NCBI GenBank assembly: GCA_014218235.1
Contig: CM024758.1
Coordinates: forward strand, 99,733,698 to 99,797,697
Direction of reading: 5' to 3'
DNA length: 64,000 bases
Origin: Colocasia esculenta
Lineage: Eukaryota > Streptophyta > Magnoliopsida > Alismatales > Araceae
Within the stretch, counting starts at the first letter, position 1. Each line of letters opens with the position of its first letter. Under the pieces are notes generated by a model, which was given only the letters and a program-made list of their open reading frames with translations, had not been told where the DNA came from and did no database searches. Below are positions 10,601 through 22,719 of this stretch, in pieces. The translations under genes were made by a program, and so were the position numbers.

Positions 10601-11860
10601 CTTCCCAAAATAGCAAACTAAATGCAATTGTTAGGTCTTCAAGATCAAACCATCTGCGTCACTCTGCTTTGAGATCATCTGTTTTTCTCCTCTTGTCGCG
10701 CCTCTGTGCTTCCAAGGCTTGGTATGTGAGCATTGGCGTCATATGGCGAGCAAAATGACATCCATGGATGTCATAGTCTGTGAGGTCTGCCCCTATCACA
10801 ATAGTGTCATATCCTGGCTGGATGGGTCCTCTGACATATTGACAATATAATGACTATGTGAGTGGTTGCCAGTTTGGTGTCAGCGTAGATGAGAAGGCGG
10901 TCCATGGCGGAACTTCTTCTTTGTAACCAAGACCGTGTCTTGTGACCTGTTTGGAGCTAGAGATGATCTGGGTCCTTCCTTAGAGCTGAGCTCCAATCCC
11001 TTTCCCTGGTTGATAGTCAATTTTGAACATAATATTACAACCTTTTGTGTCTGACGGTGTGACCCTCTTGGCAGCCGCCATAAATGGAGACACTATTTGG
11101 TGACTGGAAGAGAAAGTATATGCCCATGGATAGTTTACATCAAGCACAGAGACAATGGGCTTGTTAGAGGGCCAGACTGCCGACATGATCTGCTCAATGG
11201 CTTCAACCGTATGTGTGGTGGCCACACTTTTAACTTTGACGATCCATCCTTGGAATGGGAATTTCAAACATTGATGGGCTGTAGAGGGGACTGCCCCTAG
11301 TGCCTCAATCCATGGATGGCCAAGAATAGCTTTGAAAGTAGGATCAATGTCAAGCACATAGAAGTCTACGGTCATCACAAGCGGCCCCAATTCTACTTGT
11401 AGAGAGACTACACCATGGTAGGGTCGCCTGGAGTTATCATAAGCCGCAATAGTGGTAGGAGTTGGCTGCAAGTGGCGCTCAGATATGTTGCATGACTGGA
11501 GAGTGGTGAGAGGACACACATTTATTGATGCTCCTATGTCTACTAGGGCGGCATCGATGGCCACTTTATTTATTATCAATGTCACACATAAAGGCATTCT
11601 CCTTTCATTAGGAGGAGCTAGTTCATTGTCAAAAAAAGTAATTGTCAGCCCCCTGGTAACAATTGATAGGACCGATGGTAATGTCTCCAAGGTCATGCCC
11701 TCACTGACCATGAGCATTTGTAGAAAAGTCCTCTTAATTAGTTCAAGGATAAAAATCATGGCAGGAGTCTGGTCCAAATGCTTCGGGATATCATATTGGG
11801 TGCCTGGGAGTGGGTCTGCCTCTTCGACGTCCTACTGTTGTTGTTGATTGTTGGAGTTGG
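10600..11860 (-). pseudogene. Tat-2 aspartic protease and G-patch-like segment
   Basis: The open block 11777-10980 (265 residues) is a gag-linked retropepsin domain of a Tat-like Gypsy element. ALVDIGASINVCPL stands where the D-T/S-G active site is expected; Tat-1 has LIDTGASINVCPM, so the catalytic Thr is changed to Ile here. Downstream come TIAAYDNSRR, DFYVLDIDPTFKAILGHPWIE and GAVPSTAHQCLKFPF, all with counterparts in Tat-1 at 47029-46100. It ends with IDYQPGKGIGAQL, the start of a G-patch-like segment. This continues in frame past a stop at 10980 to about 10600 (for instance HGLGYK). The product is unlikely to be active. Confidence 0.8.
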
Positions 11861-12460
11861 AGTTGGAGTTGTGGGTCGGCTGACCCGTCATAGACACGGA
11901 TGCATTAGGGATACATTCGGTCAAACATTCGCCAGCTCCGGAGAGCGAGGTTGTGTTGAAGTGGAGGTGGGGTGGTGCTGATGATGGATGGGTTGGCTAT
12001 TATTGGTGTTGGTGTGGGGAAAAGTGGGATGTTGATGGGTGATGGATTGATGGATGGTATGAGGGGGGTGTTGCATAGGGGTGACGTGATTGTGGCAATG
12101 GTGGGTGTGGTGGAGGTGATGGTGGTATGAGAAATAGCCAATAATTGGCCTACTTCATGTTCATCATCATAGGCCCAAGCGACGGATGGTGGTAGATGGT
12201 GGACAACGGGTTTAACTTGAGCGGGTGGCAGAGGTGGTGGAGTAGGTTGGGGGTTTGGAGCTGGCTGGTGTTGTGGCATAGGATTTCTGACTATGCCGAG
12301 GTCATGAGCTGGTTGCCGTGGTTGTTGTGGTTGCTGGAACTACTGCTAGAATTGCTACTGCTGGAACTGTTGCTGTTGTGGTGGTGGCTACTGACACCTC
12401 TGCTGCTGTCTCTACCCCTGCTATTCCCCCAGGGTCTGAATTAACCTCTTCATTTCTGCC
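11861..12460 (-). pseudogene. Tat-2 proline-rich gag-protease linker
   Basis: The reverse strand encodes a Pro/Thr/Ile-rich low-complexity stretch (12279-11905), preceded by a Gln/Pro-rich stretch (about 12460-12300). It joins the gag core to the protease in the same order as in Tat-1. On the + strand this gives GTGGTGG- and TGTTGTTG-like simple sequence, which explains several spurious forward ORFs. No domain is visible. Confidence 0.55.
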
Positions 12461-14084
12461 CAATCAATTTTCTGCTACTCATGAAGATCATATATCAAGT
12501 CCCTGAATTGAAAGCAATCTGATACATTGGGCCCTGAATGGCGGTGATATACGCAATACTTGGTTTGATCCGCTGCCATGTTCCAGTTAGCCTTTTCCGG
12601 AGGAAGTCTAAAGGAATTGAGAGACATGAGGGCTGCAAAGATGTAGGATAGACTCTCAGGAAGAGGAGGGTACTAAGCTCTTTTGGGACCATTGGGTTTC
12701 CTAGGAGCATAGACATTTTGTGGTGGAGGGACTTGGTAATATTGGCATTGCTCCTGCTGAAGGTTTTGAGCTTGAAGAGGTGGTGGCCTATTATTCCATG
12801 GTTGCTGAAGAGGTGGATTATTAGGACTCCTACCTAGGTCTTGAGGGTTGTTGACAGCACCTACTTGTTCATTGGTTTGTACTCCTTCGATGACACGACC
12901 CTATGGTTTCTTGGGGTAGCGAGACTTTGGATTTTTGAACATGAAGTGGATAGGCGAGTCCTTGAGTTGGGTTTGAATGAAATGGGTTCAACTATAAAGT
13001 TGGTGCATATTGGTGATATCATTCATGGCCAAGATGGATTGGTAGGTAGGTGTGGAATTGGCAATCAAAAGCTTGACCTTCTCTTCCTCCGGCATGGGGC
13101 AGCGGATCTTCGCAGGTAGAGCATGCCACCGGTCGGTATAGGCTACAAACTCTTCATCGGCCTTCATCTTCTTGGCCACCAGATCTACAAATGAGTATTC
13201 GGGCCTGAGCCGATCTTGGAACTATTGTAAGAACCTTTCTTGTACAATTTGAAAGTCCTCGGCTTCCTTCGGTGGCAGAGAGTAGAACCACTCGAGGGCC
13301 GGCCCATCTAGCGACTTCCTGAATAGATACGCCATGAGGTGGTGATCATACTTGTGTGGAGCTAATTCATATACAAAATCCTTGATATGTACATAGGGGT
13401 CGCCTACCCCAGAGTATTGCCTATAGACTGGGAGCTCTGACTGGGGGAGAACTCGGAGATGCTGGAAAGAGGGGATAGGGGTGTCGGCTACCTTCAGAGG
13501 GTCCAGTTGCCTTCGAAGATCGTGCATCTCCTTTTTATAGATGTCCATTCCGTAAGGAAGTCGGAAGGGGACGAGATGTGGTGAGCGGGTATAAGGGAGC
13601 GTGACTGCTCCAAAGAATATGACCTCTCACGGGGAAGAGTATTGTGTTCATCCTGATAGTATGAAGAAAGTGGAGGGGACTTGGGCCGAACCTCCCTTGT
13701 TGGAAGGTAGCTGGGCTCGGAGAAATGGATAGCCCGTGGACGAAGAGTAGTGGGATCAACCACAGTAGAGGGTGCACGTGGTGCGAAAGCAATGGGTGTG
13801 GAGGAGGTTGCTTGCTAGGCAGCAGCATGAGAGGGTGGAGAGAGGGGGCGCTTGCCTTGGAAGCCACCAGGAACAGTCGAACTTGGGCGGGGCTCAAATG
13901 CTGGAGGAGCTAACTAAATTGGCATGCGGGTCTTCTGCCCTAGAAGGAGAAGAGGGCGAGACCTATCGTCGACAGCTGTGGGGGGCTAGATTTGTCCGAT
14001 GAGGGTGGCAGCAGGTTGCTGGGCCACGTCCTCAAGAAGCCTAATGGGCAGAGAATTGTCGATGAGGATGCAGAAATGGTCCAT
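12461..14084 (-). pseudogene. Tat-2 gag (broken)
   Basis: The capsid-type gag core (retrotransposon gag family) lies at 13548-12990. It reads YSGVGDPYVHIKDF, LMAYLFRKSLDGPALEWFYSLP, QIVQERFLQ and, after a stop, KMKADEEFVAYTDRWHALPAKI. The matching Tat-1 text is LFQQSLEGEALRWFTALP and DEDFVTFANRWRSMA. Upstream, a Pro/Ser-rich N-terminal region extends to a plausible ATG at 14084 and is interrupted by stops near 13985, 13915 and 13815. Zinc-knuckle-like text is not clear. It is non-functional because of several stops and shifts. Confidence 0.75.
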
Positions 14085-14661
14085 ACCGAAAAGAGGATTA
14101 TGATATAATACAATGGTTTGGGGAGACTGACTCAATAGACCTAGGCACTAACGCATACACTACCCCCTAAACGATTAGGGGAGACGACGAGACCACAAAG
14201 AAACCCTAGACTTTAACACACAAGAATGGACGGTGAGATGAGAGGGAGTATCTCAAACAAACACCCAAGTTGACATGATTATCGTTAACATTTTAGGGTT
14301 TGCACTTAGCCTTTTAGTGGATTAATTAACAAAATGGCACTCGTCTAGATAGGAACCCTAATAGGTGTGTACTCGAGTACTCCGATATGACAAAGGGGAG
14401 ACACACGACTCACACGCAAACAACCTAAACTAAGGGGCAATGGGTACAACCAGCCTGGCAACTGCAACGTGCGTACGACCACCATGGGGACTTATGGAGG
14501 CCCTCGGTAGTAGGCCCTAGTCAGCCTACGAGTGCTCACAGGTGAGAGGGTCTCCACTACCAAGGAGGAGTCCTATCTACATGAAAATATATATGCATGA
14601 ACCTATGTGCACCGGGGTGCATCCAACTTCTATCCTAAACTAACAAACAGTAGCTCGAAGG
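14085..14661 (-). other. Tat-2 leader, gag-proximal part
   Basis: This is non-coding sequence between the gag start and the inserted LTR-C. In element sense it is the 3' part of a long untranslated leader that continues at 17582-18203. It corresponds in place to 49154-49717 in Tat-1. The last five bases, GAAGG, are the target duplication of LTR-C. Confidence 0.6.
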
Positions 14662-17576
14662 TGTGACGGCCCTGGATATTTATGCCCAATAAGGATCCAT
14701 ATCTAGATCCGCCTCCAGCGAATGGACCAAAGTCTCACAAGGTATAGCTCGTACATGTGTCCAGTAAGAATATAAAAGAAAACCACAACAGTATAAGACA
14801 CAAGAAAGTACATGTGCTCATATCTGTATATAACAATTTACAACTGTCCCAATACATTATTACATGTCCAATAAAAGAGTACAACTACCTGGGGCATACC
14901 CTGAGGGAGCACAAGCTCACACAACACGACTAACTCTACTGCTAGTGGTACAAGTCTGCCACAACACCTCCGCAAGCCACACAAACAGCAAGCCTTGAAA
15001 GGAACTGTAGGGGAGTGACCCTCAACAAGTCACAGGCTCAGTAGGACCACCCAAAAACAACACACAACACTGAAGAGACCTCAACCCCAGAGGGTCTCAC
15101 TGGAACACCGATAGCCAAATCATATCATGCTCGCCACAATCACAATAAACAATAACTAAACATAAACATATTAACGAACATATAGTCCTCGAAAGGAAAG
15201 TAGAACAATTGGACTAGCATCGCACCACTAGTCCGTCCAACAACTGCAATGCCTAGGCCACAAGCCTCACAGGCAACCTTACCCACGAAGGGTAATAGGA
15301 CTGGCATCAGTTAGCCAATCCACCTCATACCAACACCTCACACCAAAACATAATCAGAAGCTTACCCGAAGATGAGTAAAAACACAACACGTGGAAGGTC
15401 ACTCCATAGACCCCCACAGAACACGTCCACCTCAACACCTGAAGGGACTGGTACACGAAGTACCACAACACAAAACTACCCACGAAGGGTACAGGTACCT
15501 ACTACCACGAGGTACCACATCGAAACCACCACTGAAACTGTGCCACCAACAGGGCACACCACGTCGGGTCAAACCTCAACCAACGAGTCACACACAAGCC
15601 ATCACCAGTGGCAAAGCACGAGTCAGAAAGAACGACGCCACCACACAGGAACAGACTACTGGTTCATGACGGCAGTATCCAACCCGGACAACACAACACA
15701 AGAACTACCTCTCAGTCTCGCAGTCACGAACGAAAGGTCCAACTGCCGCTCCACAACCACACAGTAAAGCCAAAGAACAGTGGAGACCAACCAACACCAC
15801 ACCTGCAGACCACACAGCTGCAGGCCCATGTCTGGCACCTTTAAGGACTCTGGCCTGAGCTCCCTAAAGTGAGGCACTGGAAACACAGGACTAGCTGGGA
15901 CCAGTACGTCTACTGGTGTCCGTACCCCAACCACGAGCGCGCTACAAGCGACAACTCAACAAACTCTCACAAGTCGCTATCCCACTGTCATCTTTCCCTC
16001 AGCCGGACGTACAACTCAAACATAGGAGTGAGGGTGTCCAGGACAGACGACACAGACCTCAACGGTACACACAGTACCGGGGCAAACCCCGAGCACAACA
16101 AACACATGTGTCTGGCTTACACAGAACCTGGAGTACCCGACTAGAGAGGCATTCCGGAATAGGCGTCGGACCACCACACTCGGCTAGCACACAAACTACG
16201 TCAGTCACTTAACACCTCGGTGAAACTTATATCATGATACATTAAATATAATTGGCTCGTCACTGGTCACCATGTGACCTCCAAGCAAACCGACACCAAC
16301 ACATACTTAAATCATAATAATATACAACAATCTTGCCTGTCATTGGTCATCTCATGACCTCCATTGCCATATTAACACAAATATTAATAATCACTTAATA
16401 ACCATACACATGTTTTACTAAGTAAACCATCTTAGATAACCTATAAAAGACATCATAGGATTGAGGCTAGGTTCACACCGGAAGCTCAGTGCCCAACCAC
16501 CACAAACTAACCACAAAAGTTATATTACGATAGACACAACGTCGAACTACTTGCCATGCACACACAAACCACATTCACGACACTCAAACCATGTAAACAA
16601 CACGCTCCACGAGCGCTATAGGTGCCAATGCACCGCTTATCAATGCCTTTCACAATATACAACGATAATCCGATAATACGCTATCATGCACAACCATAAA
16701 GCTCTCAGAACTGTTAACGCGACAGGGGCTACTGTTGCCTTCAGAACGTGACACCCTGATAGGTCGCGATCAAAAGCCTTAACGCGACGGGTCGGCCTAT
16801 CGCGTTCAGAACGCGATAGCAGGGTCCGTCACCTTCACAGGCCGGAACCCTAATCCGGGATGATCTCCTAGGATCACCCCCACAAACCATGCAAAACCAT
16901 ATTTAAATCCATTTTTCATGCTTTACTCAGTGCCCTAGCATGATATCTAATGTTCTTAAAGCGATTAACAAGCCATACATGCGTCACATGCGATTCATAA
17001 CATGAAAATGGGTAGAATCTCCCTACCTTTGCGAAGAACGTGAAGAACGGAGATCACCGGACATTTCCCCCGCTCCGTGCGACGTCCTCGCGGCGAGAGC
17101 ACGCTAAAAACACCTATAGAACTTCGAATCGCCTGAAAACCTGCGCAAAAACACCTCCCTAGCCGAGCAGAGTTTCCTGAGCTTTGTTCGGCCGACCTCA
17201 ACTAAAAACACCTCACAGTTGAGAACACGACGCACTCTACTGTCGCGACAAGAACGCGACGTAGGAGGCTGTCGCCTTCCCACTGTCGACATCAGCCAGA
17301 CCGCCCAGCGTGCGACACGCGGCGGACATGCAGACAAAGACCGCAAAGGGCGGCAACCAGAATGCGACACTTAGGGACGTCGCGTTCAGAACGCGACGCC
17401 ATCCTCTGTCGCGTTCACAGACAGAGAACTTGTGAGCTTTTTGGGCCCAACCTGCCGGCCCACAAAGTCTCACAACCTGCGAAAATACCTGAAACACAGA
17501 CTGATGGGCCACACACTGGCCACCAAACCTGCTAATCAAGGATTCGTAAAGATCCAAAGAAATGCGCAACGTTACA
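14662..17576. mobile_element. LTR-C: solo Gypsy LTR with target duplication GAAGG
   Basis: The unit of 2915 bases starts TGTGACGGCCC and ends ...CAACGTTACA. It is flanked on both sides by GAAGG (14657-14661 and 17577-17581). Ends of this type and a length close to that of the family A solo LTR (2894) suggest a Del/Tekay-like Gypsy LTR left after recombination between two LTRs. No gag, pol, primer site or polypurine tract lies inside. Open frames around 15372-16212 overlap each other in several frames and show no protein motif, so I treat them as chance. It contains CGCGA-rich modules in its right third. Confidence 0.9.
16710..17420. repeat. Dispersed ACGCGAC / TCGCG modules in LTR-C
   Basis: The words AACGCGAC, TCGCGATC, TATCGCGTTCAGAACGCGAT, GTCGCGTT and similar recur in two clusters (16710-16830 and 17230-17420). 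Many form short inverted repeats, such as CGCGTTCAGAACGCG. The same core word appears in the unrelated Tat-2/Tat-3 leader and LTRs from 17830 to 20520. Confidence 0.8.
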
Positions 17577-17581
17577 GAAGG

Positions 17582-18203
17582 TCTCTGCTAAAATCACGAC
17601 GACCGGGTCCGCCTCGACGTTATCACGACCGAGGGATCGGTTGCGATAATTTCGGGTTGCAGAAACCCACAGCTACACGCAAACAACACACAAACAGACT
17701 ATCCTAAAGCGCAATACAGTATGGAAGAAGGTAAACAGAAGATGAAGACTCCCTAGACAAGCAAAAACTGACACATGGAATGGAAAATAGTAACAAACAA
17801 TGTGTACCTATTATCGCATCCTCCTTCTATGGCGCGACAAGGTCACGTCAGCCAGATATGTCGCGACAGTACCAGAAAACGAACAATGAAAATGAAAGGA
17901 AAATCTGAGCCCTAGTAGGGTTCTAACACAGAGAATCGGGGTATACATGATGGAATAACACGGAGATGACATAAGAAAGCTTATAAAAGATGATCAAGAT
18001 GGAAGATAGGGATGAGAACGCGTACCTGAGGTCGTGTCCGCCTTTATGGATACGATAAGGTCGCGACCGCACGACCTGACACGATATTAACAGAGAACAG
18101 AAAGACAACAAAACAAAGAAACAACCCTAACAGGATTCTACTAGATAGACAAACATACAAACAGGCAGGTAAACAATCAAGACAAACGAGGCTAGCAGTG
18201 GAG
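17582..18203 (-). other. Tat-2 leader, primer-site-proximal part
   Basis: This continues the Tat-2 leader beyond LTR-C to the primer site. It is non-coding and carries scattered TCGCGAC words (for instance near 17833, 17858 and 18060). Confidence 0.6.
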
Positions 18204-18221
18204 GTCCCACCATGAATGCCA
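18204..18221 (-). promoter_or_regulatory. Tat-2 putative primer binding site
   Basis: The reverse-strand reading starts TGGCATTCATGGTGGGAC. It lies five bases from an LTR start and matches the Tat-1 site at 49718-49735 (TGGCGATCACGGTGGGAC) at 15 of 18 positions. I do not name the tRNA. The shared TGG start and the place next to the LTR are the evidence. Confidence 0.7.
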
Positions 18222-18226
18222 AAAGG

Positions 18227-19324
18227 TGTAATTGCGGGACTGCGTGCTCCTCGAAACACATGACGGATGTCACAATATGATATAAGGAATGTGATCGCCA
18301 CCTAACATGTTGCCGTAGAATATAAACAAAGTCTAAAGGCTAACGTGATAGGAAAAGGAGGTGAGAAGGGCCACTTACTGGTGTCACGATGGGGGTACCC
18401 GTCGCGATACTAAGCTTATCGCGACTCCTCGACCAGTCGCATTCTTGTTGTCGCGACGGGGGTCCATGACACCTTCTTAATAGTGGGGAGATGGATGGGG
18501 GGACCTCCTTCCTGTCCTCTGGCCGACCAGAGGATGAGAGCCCCGTCTTCTCTCATTGTAGAACCTGCCAAAACAACAAAACAAAAAAGACCCTGTTAGA
18601 CCATATTTAAGTGAAGTATCTACTCAAAATGAAAAGAAAGAAGGGAAGCATGGAGGGAATGAACCTGGGGGTGTTTTGGAAACCCCTTGGGTTGTAGAAA
18701 ATGTAGGAATGGAGATATGCTACTATTTAAAACAAAATAATAACATGCTTGAAAGAGAATGAGAAGGAAAGAGGGAAGAAAGACCCCAAAGGGGTGACTC
18801 CCTGGCTGAAGGAGATGCTCCTAAAGTCATGCAGCAACCTCTGATGGTCGTGGACGTCACCCTCCTAGCTACCAAACTCCATGGATGAAGGAAATGAAGT
18901 GACTTAGGGAAGTGAATAAGAGGAAAATGGGAGAGATGGGAGGGCTACAAGCTAAGGGGAAGCTCTGGTGAGATTTTGGCAGCACTTCGTGGTAGTTTTG
19001 GGTCCTTACCTCGTTCAGAAAGAGAGGGATCACTTATATAGAGAGAAGAGAGAGTATCTCGCCCTTAAGTGATAATGAGCCATGAAAATGGTGAAAAAGG
19101 CAAGTAAATTGCATGGGAAGAGTCCTAGGAGGATTCCAAGGTGAGATGGAACCTTAAACTGCGACTGGGGTCATTCCAAGGCTGTTAGAGATGAAGATAG
19201 ACCCCAAGGTAGATAGAGAGGAGGTGGTTGTGGAGCCAATGCATGCAAAATGTTGTCGCGACGGATCGTAGGGACGTGACATGGCTTGTCGCGACGGCCA
19301 AGGTGGTCGCGACACTGAAGGTAC
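18227..19324 (-). mobile_element. Tat-2 5' LTR, cut by the Tat-3 insertion
   Basis: It begins TGTAATTGCGGGAC beside the primer site and runs to ...ACTGAAGGTAC. There the sequence restarts with TGTAATCACGGGG, a second copy of the same LTR. Copy 1 and copy 2 (19325-20815) match over their shared length (period about 1.1 kb), but copy 1 lacks about 390 bases that copy 2 has at its right end. The simplest reading is that Tat-3 jumped into this LTR with target duplication GGTAC (19320-19324), and the missing part lies far to the right. Confidence 0.7.
19034..19041 (-). promoter_or_regulatory. Putative TATA box, Tat-2 LTR
   Basis: The reverse strand reads TCTATATAAGTG, between the CT-rich leader side and the TCGCGAC modules. 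The second LTR copy has the same box at about 20140-20148. Confidence 0.55.
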
Positions 19325-20515
19325 TGTAATCACGGGGTTGCGCCCCCCTCGAAACACACCACAAGATGTCACAGCATGGTACAGGGAATGTGATCGCGAC
19401 CTAACATGTTGTCCTAACAAATGAACGAAGTCTAACAGCTAACGTGCTAGGAAAAGGAGGTGAGAAGGGCCACTTACTTGCATCGCGACGGGGAGGCCCG
19501 TCGCGATCCGAAGCTTGTCGCGGCGCCCCGAGCGGTCGCATTCTTGATGTTGTGACCGGGTAGCCTAACTCCTTCTCAGCAGTACGAGAGATGGACGGGG
19601 GGACCTCCTTCCCGTCCTCCAGTTGGCCAGAGTATGAGAGCCTCTCGTCTGCTCTTGTTGTAGAACCTGCCAAAATAACGAAACAAAAGAAAGATACCCT
19701 GTTAGACCATATTTAAGTGAAGTATCTACTAAAAATAAAAAGAGAGAAGGGAAGCATGGAGGGAACAAACCTGGGGGTGTTTGGAAACCCCTTGGATTGT
19801 ATAAAACGTAGGAATGGAGATATGCTACTATTTAAAAAGAAAATAACAACATGATTGAAAGAGAAATGAGAAGGGAAGATGGAAGAAAGGCCCCAAAGGG
19901 GTGACTCCCTGGCTAAAGGAGATGATCCTTGGGTTGTGCAGCAGCCTTAGATGGTCGTGGACGTCACCCTCCTAGCTACCAAGCTCCATGCATGAAGAAA
20001 GAGTGTGACTTGGTGAAGAGAATAATGGGAAAATGGGAGGAAATGGGAGGGCTACGAGCTAAGGGGGAGCTCTGGTGAGATTTTGGCAGTACTTTGTGGT
20101 AGCTTTTGGGTCCTCCCCTGTTCTGAAGGAGAGGGGTCACTTATATAGAGAGGAGAGAGAGTATCACGTCCTTAAGTGATAATGACCCATGAAAATGGTG
20201 AAAAAGGCAAGTAAATCACATAAGAAGAGTCCTAGGAGGGTTCCAAGGTGAGGTGGAACCTCAAACAACAGATGGGGGGTTGGAGAGTGGTTGTGGATGA
20301 GGATAGAGTCCAATGGAGCACAGAGAGGAGGTGGTTGCGAAGCCAGCACATGTAGAACGATGTCGCAACGGGTCATAGGGACACGACATGGCTTGTCACG
20401 ACAGACAAGGTGGTCGCGACACTGAAGGCACGTGAATAGATATGCATGGGCTATCGCGATGGCCAGAGTGGAATGGTCTAGGATACTAACATGACGCCTC
20501 GACCTGTCGCGTTAA
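19255..20515. repeat. GTCGCGAC modules in Tat-2/Tat-3 LTRs
   Basis: Copies of GTCGCGACGG, GTCGCGACAC and near copies lie at 19254-19315, 19485-19550 and 20360-20515, in the U3 side of each LTR. A counterpart set is at 18385-18465. TCGCGA is self-complementary. Confidence 0.8.
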
Positions 20516-20815
20516 GGATAATCGATCTTATTGAGATTATAATCGATTATTTAGGGAATATAATTGATTATTTAGGGATTATAATTGGTTAATTGACATG
20601 AACGTGACCTCCAACATTGTCACGTTAAGGTCTGAAGGGTGAAACACTAGGACAAGGACCCTTGAAGTGATAGTTGGACAAGATAAGCTAAGAATTGGGC
20701 TTAAATGGACTGAAAATAAGGCTAATCAATGGGCTCAAGGTGAGTGACCAACTTCAGGCTCATTAAGAGAACAAGAAATACGATTCGACTTGTAAGCCAA
20801 AATCGAGTGTCTACA
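19325..20815 (-). mobile_element. Tat-3 3' LTR
   Basis: This LTR of 1491 bases starts TGTAATCACGG and ends ...GAGTGTCTACA. The right flank reads, on the reverse strand, CCAAGGAGGGGAAATC directly before TGTAGACACTCG. That is a polypurine tract followed by an LTR start, just as in Tat-1 at 34633-34620 (GGAGGGGCATT before TGTAGACGCGAG). It is therefore the 3' LTR of a reverse-strand element whose body extends to the right. It carries TCGCGAC modules and a TATA box near 20140. Confidence 0.75.
20518..20594. repeat. Short tandem repeat AATCGATTATTTAGGGA
   Basis: Three to four degenerate copies of a 17-20 base AT-rich unit containing ATCGAT lie in the part of the Tat-3 LTR that is missing from the Tat-2 LTR. 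Confidence 0.75.
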
Positions 20816-20830
20816 GATTTCCCCTCCTTG
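20816..20830 (-). promoter_or_regulatory. Tat-3 polypurine tract
   Basis: The reverse strand reads CAAGGAGGGGAAATC immediately before the LTR start TGTAGACACTCG. It is the primer for plus-strand synthesis, found by position and purine content. Confidence 0.6.
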
Positions 20831-21954
20831 GCTTCCACTTTGCAAGGGAACGAAGCGGAGTTGTAGCGGAGGTGTCATGACATGACGATGACGCGGAAGT
20901 GACACGGAGTGAACTGAAAAGATAAGAGCCAAGGTAAAGAGACACCCGATCTAACCAACAAGCAATAGGAATCTTCTTGAAAGCCACAAGTTAGTTGCTC
21001 GAACAGAATGCAAGGAGAACACAAGTCTGGACGAGAGGAAGAAGATAAAAGGATGATCAACCCCTTGATTGACAGGTACTCTAGCCGATTGGCCTACAAG
21101 TTGCATTTTGGAGGGACATGTGTGTGCCAGGCAGGTAACTCTGAGTCAAAACTTGGGAGCAGTTCGCAACCAAACAGATCAAAAGGAATTTGGATGAAAA
21201 TTGGATGGAGAATCCAGACAAGTGTTGGATCGAGATGCCACTAATGATGTCCTAGAGGGGGGTGAATAGGACTTCTTGCACTTTTAAAAAATTATCTAAA
21301 AATAGAAACACTAAATAAAGTTGTTAGTATTTAGTGTAGTGTGTGTGAAATAAATGAAAACTTGGCGAAAACAATCATACAAATGCACAAGAGATTTTAT
21401 CCTGGTTCGGCCCTTCCCACATGAAAGTCTTACGTCCAATCCCCAAGTGACCTCTTGGGATTTCACTAAACTGCCAAGAACACTTGGCCTTCTCTCAACT
21501 TGAGAGGTATTACAAACCCACTTGCTCCCAAGCAAGTCTTCCCTTTACCAAGGGGTACAAAGACTACCTACACCTGTAGGTCTTCCCTTCACAAGAGAGG
21601 CACTGTAGGGAACAAACCCCCTGCGGGTTATCTAATCACAGAAATGAAAAAACACTTGAGTGCCTGCTCAGAAGAATGAGAAAACACAAAGAAACAAAAG
21701 GAATACAAATGAGAATTTGAAGCTCTAACTCTTTCTGAATCTAAATGGGTGGACTGAGAAGGATCTACGGTTACAAAATGCCACCCAACAGAAAGAGAAT
21801 TCTAAGGAACTAGAGAGCTTGGAAGTCGTGGACTGAAGAAGCAGCTCTCTTTCTTTCACTTCAGTAGAAGACTTGTGAAGACTCTTGCTTGCAAAATCAA
21901 ATGGGAGTTGTGTGCGTTGCTGGGTCGGTGGTGTCTTCTTGTTCAAACTCCAGC

Positions 21955-21965
21955 TTCTATATATG
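21955..21965 (-). promoter_or_regulatory. Putative TATA box, solo Sirevirus LTR
   Basis: The reverse strand reads CTCATATATAGAAG. Its position relative to the TCGACTT cluster and to the LTR end matches Copia-F. Confidence 0.5.
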
Positions 21966-22719
21966 AGCTTCAAAAGCTTGAATTTCCCGTTTGAAACTAT
22001 CCGTTAGAAAACTAGTCGTTTGAAGAATAGTCGTCGATCCTTGGATGTAGACACTTTGAGACCTCTGTTATATTCATCAGTCCTTTAGCTTTTGGAGTTC
22101 CAACATCTTCAGGCTATCTAGATAGCTTCATGGCTTGATAGATAGTTTTTATTAATGATCTATAAACTGGCTTCAGTAGCTATCTAATTGTCTGCAAGTT
22201 AAGAAAGCACAAGTACCTTTGTCCTTTCAGAGGTGGGTGAGATGAAAATATATGTAAAGTATAAAGAACCTCGGATGGACAGATGTTCAGTGCATTAAAG
22301 TGCAGACAGACAATAGTATACTGAAAATAAGGAATTTCTGACAAAAAGCATATGGTAGGTGGGTTTTGACAGATAACCATGCTGCTTATACCTACCAACG
22401 CATATCTTCTGTCAAAATAGAAAGGACTAAGCTTCTGACAGAAAGCAAGAGACCAATTTGTATAATTGTTTTAGATCTTATCAAAGATAATTTATGTGGT
22501 CATTTTGAATATAATTTTACTACTTAACAGAAAATTTAAATGGTGGTAGCAAGAAAAGTATTATTCTGTAAGATATGTAAGTGTTATTCATTCTGTAAAG
22601 ATTCCCATTGGAATAACAAATAACTTGAAATAAATAAGAATAAGATTTCACAGATTCTGTGGAATAACAGATTATCATAAAAAATATAAGTGTCAAGTAC
22701 ACAGAAGTAGATATAGGTT

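Noticed and set aside
11778..12506. Forward Val/Leu-rich ORFs as membrane proteins
   Set aside because: They are antisense of the proline-rich gag linker of Tat-2 and arise from GTGGTGG- and TGTTG-rich simple sequence.
15372..16212. Several overlapping forward ORFs (91-131 codons)
   Set aside because: They overlap in different frames inside solo LTR-C, are Thr/His/Gln-rich and show no family motif. Long frames arise from CA-rich sequence.
14657..17665. LTR-C ending at GGGTTGCA (17661)
   Set aside because: The flank there (GAAAC) does not match the left flank GAAGG. The end at 17576 with TTACA and a perfect GAAGG fits better.
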